Positions 4,175-5,592 of a stretch of 5,592 bases of DNA are shown here, one piece after another. This DNA is from Rhodobacterales bacterium UBA3077 (GTDB taxonomy: Bacteria > Pseudomonadota > Alphaproteobacteria > Rhodobacterales > Rhodobacteraceae). The notes below the pieces were generated by a model that worked only from the letters and a program-made list of their open reading frames with translations, searched no databases and was not told the DNA's origin. Location of the stretch: contig DFBP01000057.1 of NCBI GenBank assembly GCA_002366685.1, positions 1 through 5,592 on the forward strand. Reading direction: 5' to 3'. A program made the position numbers and the translations under genes. The stretch's first letter is position 1. The number at the start of each line of letters is the position of its first letter.

Positions 4175-5562
4175 TCCTCAGCCTTCGTCGACAAATACTG
4201 ATTGTGCTTTTTCTCGCAGCATTTGCGGGGGCGCTCATTGCGGGCGCTTGGTATCGCGGCCAGCTCGACTGGGAGCGCCACTTGGGCCAAAATTTCACAG
4301 CGGGTGTCACTGCCTATAGCCTGCTCGCCGGCGCTTCGCCCGAGGGCATGCCCTTTGCGGTTTCAACTGTTTTACCCGAGCAAATCGAGACCGCAGACAA
4401 CGCGGTTCGTCTGCGGTTCCCTGATACGGTTGGCCGGAGCTATGAGACATCTCTTTCAATCGAGCATGCCAGCATCCGGATATTCTCGGATAAAATGCAA
4501 TATCAGCTGCGTGAGGTCAAAGGCGCACCACCTGTTCAACTCGGCCAGCTATTTCGCTCAATCGCAACCTATTGCGGCGACCCAGTTCTGTTTTTACACA
4601 CCCCGCAAGGCTGGCTCCAGATTGAAGCGCCCCAGCTCTGGAGCTGCACGGCGGCCCCGGCTGACTGGCGCACCCCGATTCTGGTCGTGGCTCTGATCCT
4701 GTTTGCCACGGTCACCACCTATGGTCTGGCCCTGCCTGATCATCTCAAAACCCTCGCCAAAGCCATTTCACGGCGCGCGGCTGACGGTCGTACCACGCCG
4801 CTCCCAGCCAAAGGCCCGCGGGAGTTGCGCGGCATTGCGGCCGCGATCAACCAGTTTTTTGACCGCGAAAACCAGCGCCACAGCCGCCGCGCGGCCTTGC
4901 TCTCCGGCATTTCCCACGATCTCGGCACACCCACGACGCGGCTGAAGCTGCGCACAGCCTTGATTAGCAATCAGGAGCTTCGTGAAAAGCTGGATAAAGA
5001 CATTGACCAGATGACCTCGATGATCGACAGCGTGCTAGCCTATACCCGCAACGAAATGGATGTTGAAGAGACCCGGAAAATCCCGATCTATAGCCTGTTG
5101 GAAGCGGTTACGCATGACTATGCCGACCTTGATCAACCCGTCCACCTTGCGCCCTATAATCCACCGGCAATTCCCTGGTCCAAAACGGTGTTTTCGTCAC
5201 AAATTCGAACGGCCAAAGTGCCGCACACGGCGGAACCTTTGCTTTGTGGCTGTCGGCCCAACGCCATCCGGCGTGCGCTCACGAATCTGATCGAAAATGC
5301 TTTAAAATATGGAAAATCTGCCACGCTTAGCGTTTCAGCCACGGCAGCGACCGTTACGATTTTTGTACAAGATGAAGGCACCGCTGCCCTCGATTTCACC
5401 CGTCTGGTCGACCCTTTCCAGCGCGGCAACAACGCCGCCCACCACAAGGGCACCGGACTGGGCCTAACGATTGTCGAGAGCATTGCCACCAGCCATGGTG
5501 GCACACTGTCATTCTCACACAGCCCAAACGGGACCATTGCAGAATTAACATTGGCGCGGTAA
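4171..5562 (+). CDS. Sensor histidine kinase, EnvZ/OmpR-type partner (GtrS-like by context)
   Basis: A membrane-bound kinase of 463 residues. Transmembrane helices lie at about 8-27 and 168-188, enclosing a periplasmic sensor domain of about 140 residues with one cysteine pair (C135, C159). A HAMP-like linker follows (about 187-238; P189, PRELRGIAAAINQFF). The phosphoacceptor is H249 in SGISHDLGTPTTRLKLR, where the usual HDLRTP arginine is a glycine. The catalytic domain has an N-box at RALTNLIENALKYG (N372, N376), a short, degenerate G1 box (D401 in DEGTAALDF, lacking the second glycine), an F-box at DPFQRG (F416) and an intact G2 box, GTGLGLTIV (427-435). The start overlaps the regulator stop; no strong ribosome site precedes it, so expression is probably by translational coupling. 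It should phosphorylate and dephosphorylate the neighbouring regulator. The ligand is unknown; Pseudomonas GtrS responds to glucose-derived acids, which may not carry over. Confidence 0.94.
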   Translation: MILSLRRQILIVLFLAAFAGALIAGAWYRGQLDWERHLGQNFTAGVTAYSLLAGASPEGMPFAVSTVLPEQIETADNAVRLRFPDTVGRSYETSLSIEHASIRIFSDKMQYQLREVKGAPPVQLGQLFRSIATYCGDPVLFLHTPQGWLQIEAPQLWSCTAAPADWRTPILVVALILFATVTTYGLALPDHLKTLAKAISRRAADGRTTPLPAKGPRELRGIAAAINQFFDRENQRHSRRAALLSGISHDLGTPTTRLKLRTALISNQELREKLDKDIDQMTSMIDSVLAYTRNEMDVEETRKIPIYSLLEAVTHDYADLDQPVHLAPYNPPAIPWSKTVFSSQIRTAKVPHTAEPLLCGCRPNAIRRALTNLIENALKYGKSATLSVSATAATVTIFVQDEGTAALDFTRLVDPFQRGNNAAHHKGTGLGLTIVESIATSHGGTLSFSHSPNGTIAELTLAR

Positions 5563-5592
5563 CGCTTACCTGCAAACCACCAATAATGGTAT

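Noticed and set aside
5154..5537. Minus-strand open frame of 127 codons opposite the kinase catalytic domain
   Set aside because: It is antisense to the conserved N-, G1- and G2-box region, and its protein has no recognisable features.
5573..5592. Possible terminator or promoter after the kinase gene (ACCA-ATAA-TGGT)
   Set aside because: Only a 4-bp stem is visible and the window ends there, so it cannot be judged.

Overview
The window looks like one carbohydrate-uptake locus from a Gram-negative bacterium, most likely an alphaproteobacterium of the Rhodobacterales/roseobacter type. That placement rests on the moderately GC-rich codon use, the style of the proteins and general similarity; it is an inference, since no rRNA or marker gene is present. 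Nothing suggests a mobile element, phage, CRISPR array or RNA gene.

Left part, minus strand (transcribed right to left from about 3310 down past position 1): a four-gene ABC importer operon. In transcription order it encodes a periplasmic sugar-binding protein (2027-3265), two inner-membrane permeases (1075-1944 and 198-1082, overlapping by 8 bases) and the ATPase, of which only the first 64 codons are in the window (1-194). The proteins closely match, from memory of the family, the Pseudomonas glucose/mannose-type system GtsABCD (also called GltBFGK). A GC-rich stem-loop (1982-2008) separates the binding-protein gene from the membrane and ATPase genes, a usual arrangement for making more binding protein than permease.

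Middle (3269-3460): a 192-base divergent control region. It holds several distinct repeats: an 11-bp tandem repeat next to the importer's ribosome site, a perfect 10-bp palindrome, two exact TGTTAC repeats 10 bp apart with a weaker third copy, and a 9-bp inverted pair bracketing the TGTTAC repeats. No strong sigma-70 promoter stands out, but a weak candidate can be drawn for each direction.

Right part, plus strand: a two-component system, with an OmpR-type response regulator (3461-4174) and a membrane sensor histidine kinase (4171-5562) joined by an ATGA overlap. The last 30 bases (5563-5592) hold no gene and no convincing terminator.

Working model (inference): the kinase detects a periplasmic signal connected with the sugar, phosphorylates the regulator, and the regulator binds the direct repeats in the shared intergenic region to control the importer and probably its own operon. 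This parallels the GtrS/GltR system that sits beside the glucose transporter genes in Pseudomonas. The locus is therefore probably a variant of a known design. The less-described parts are the control region, the kinase's periplasmic domain and the kinase's unusual ATP-lid motifs.
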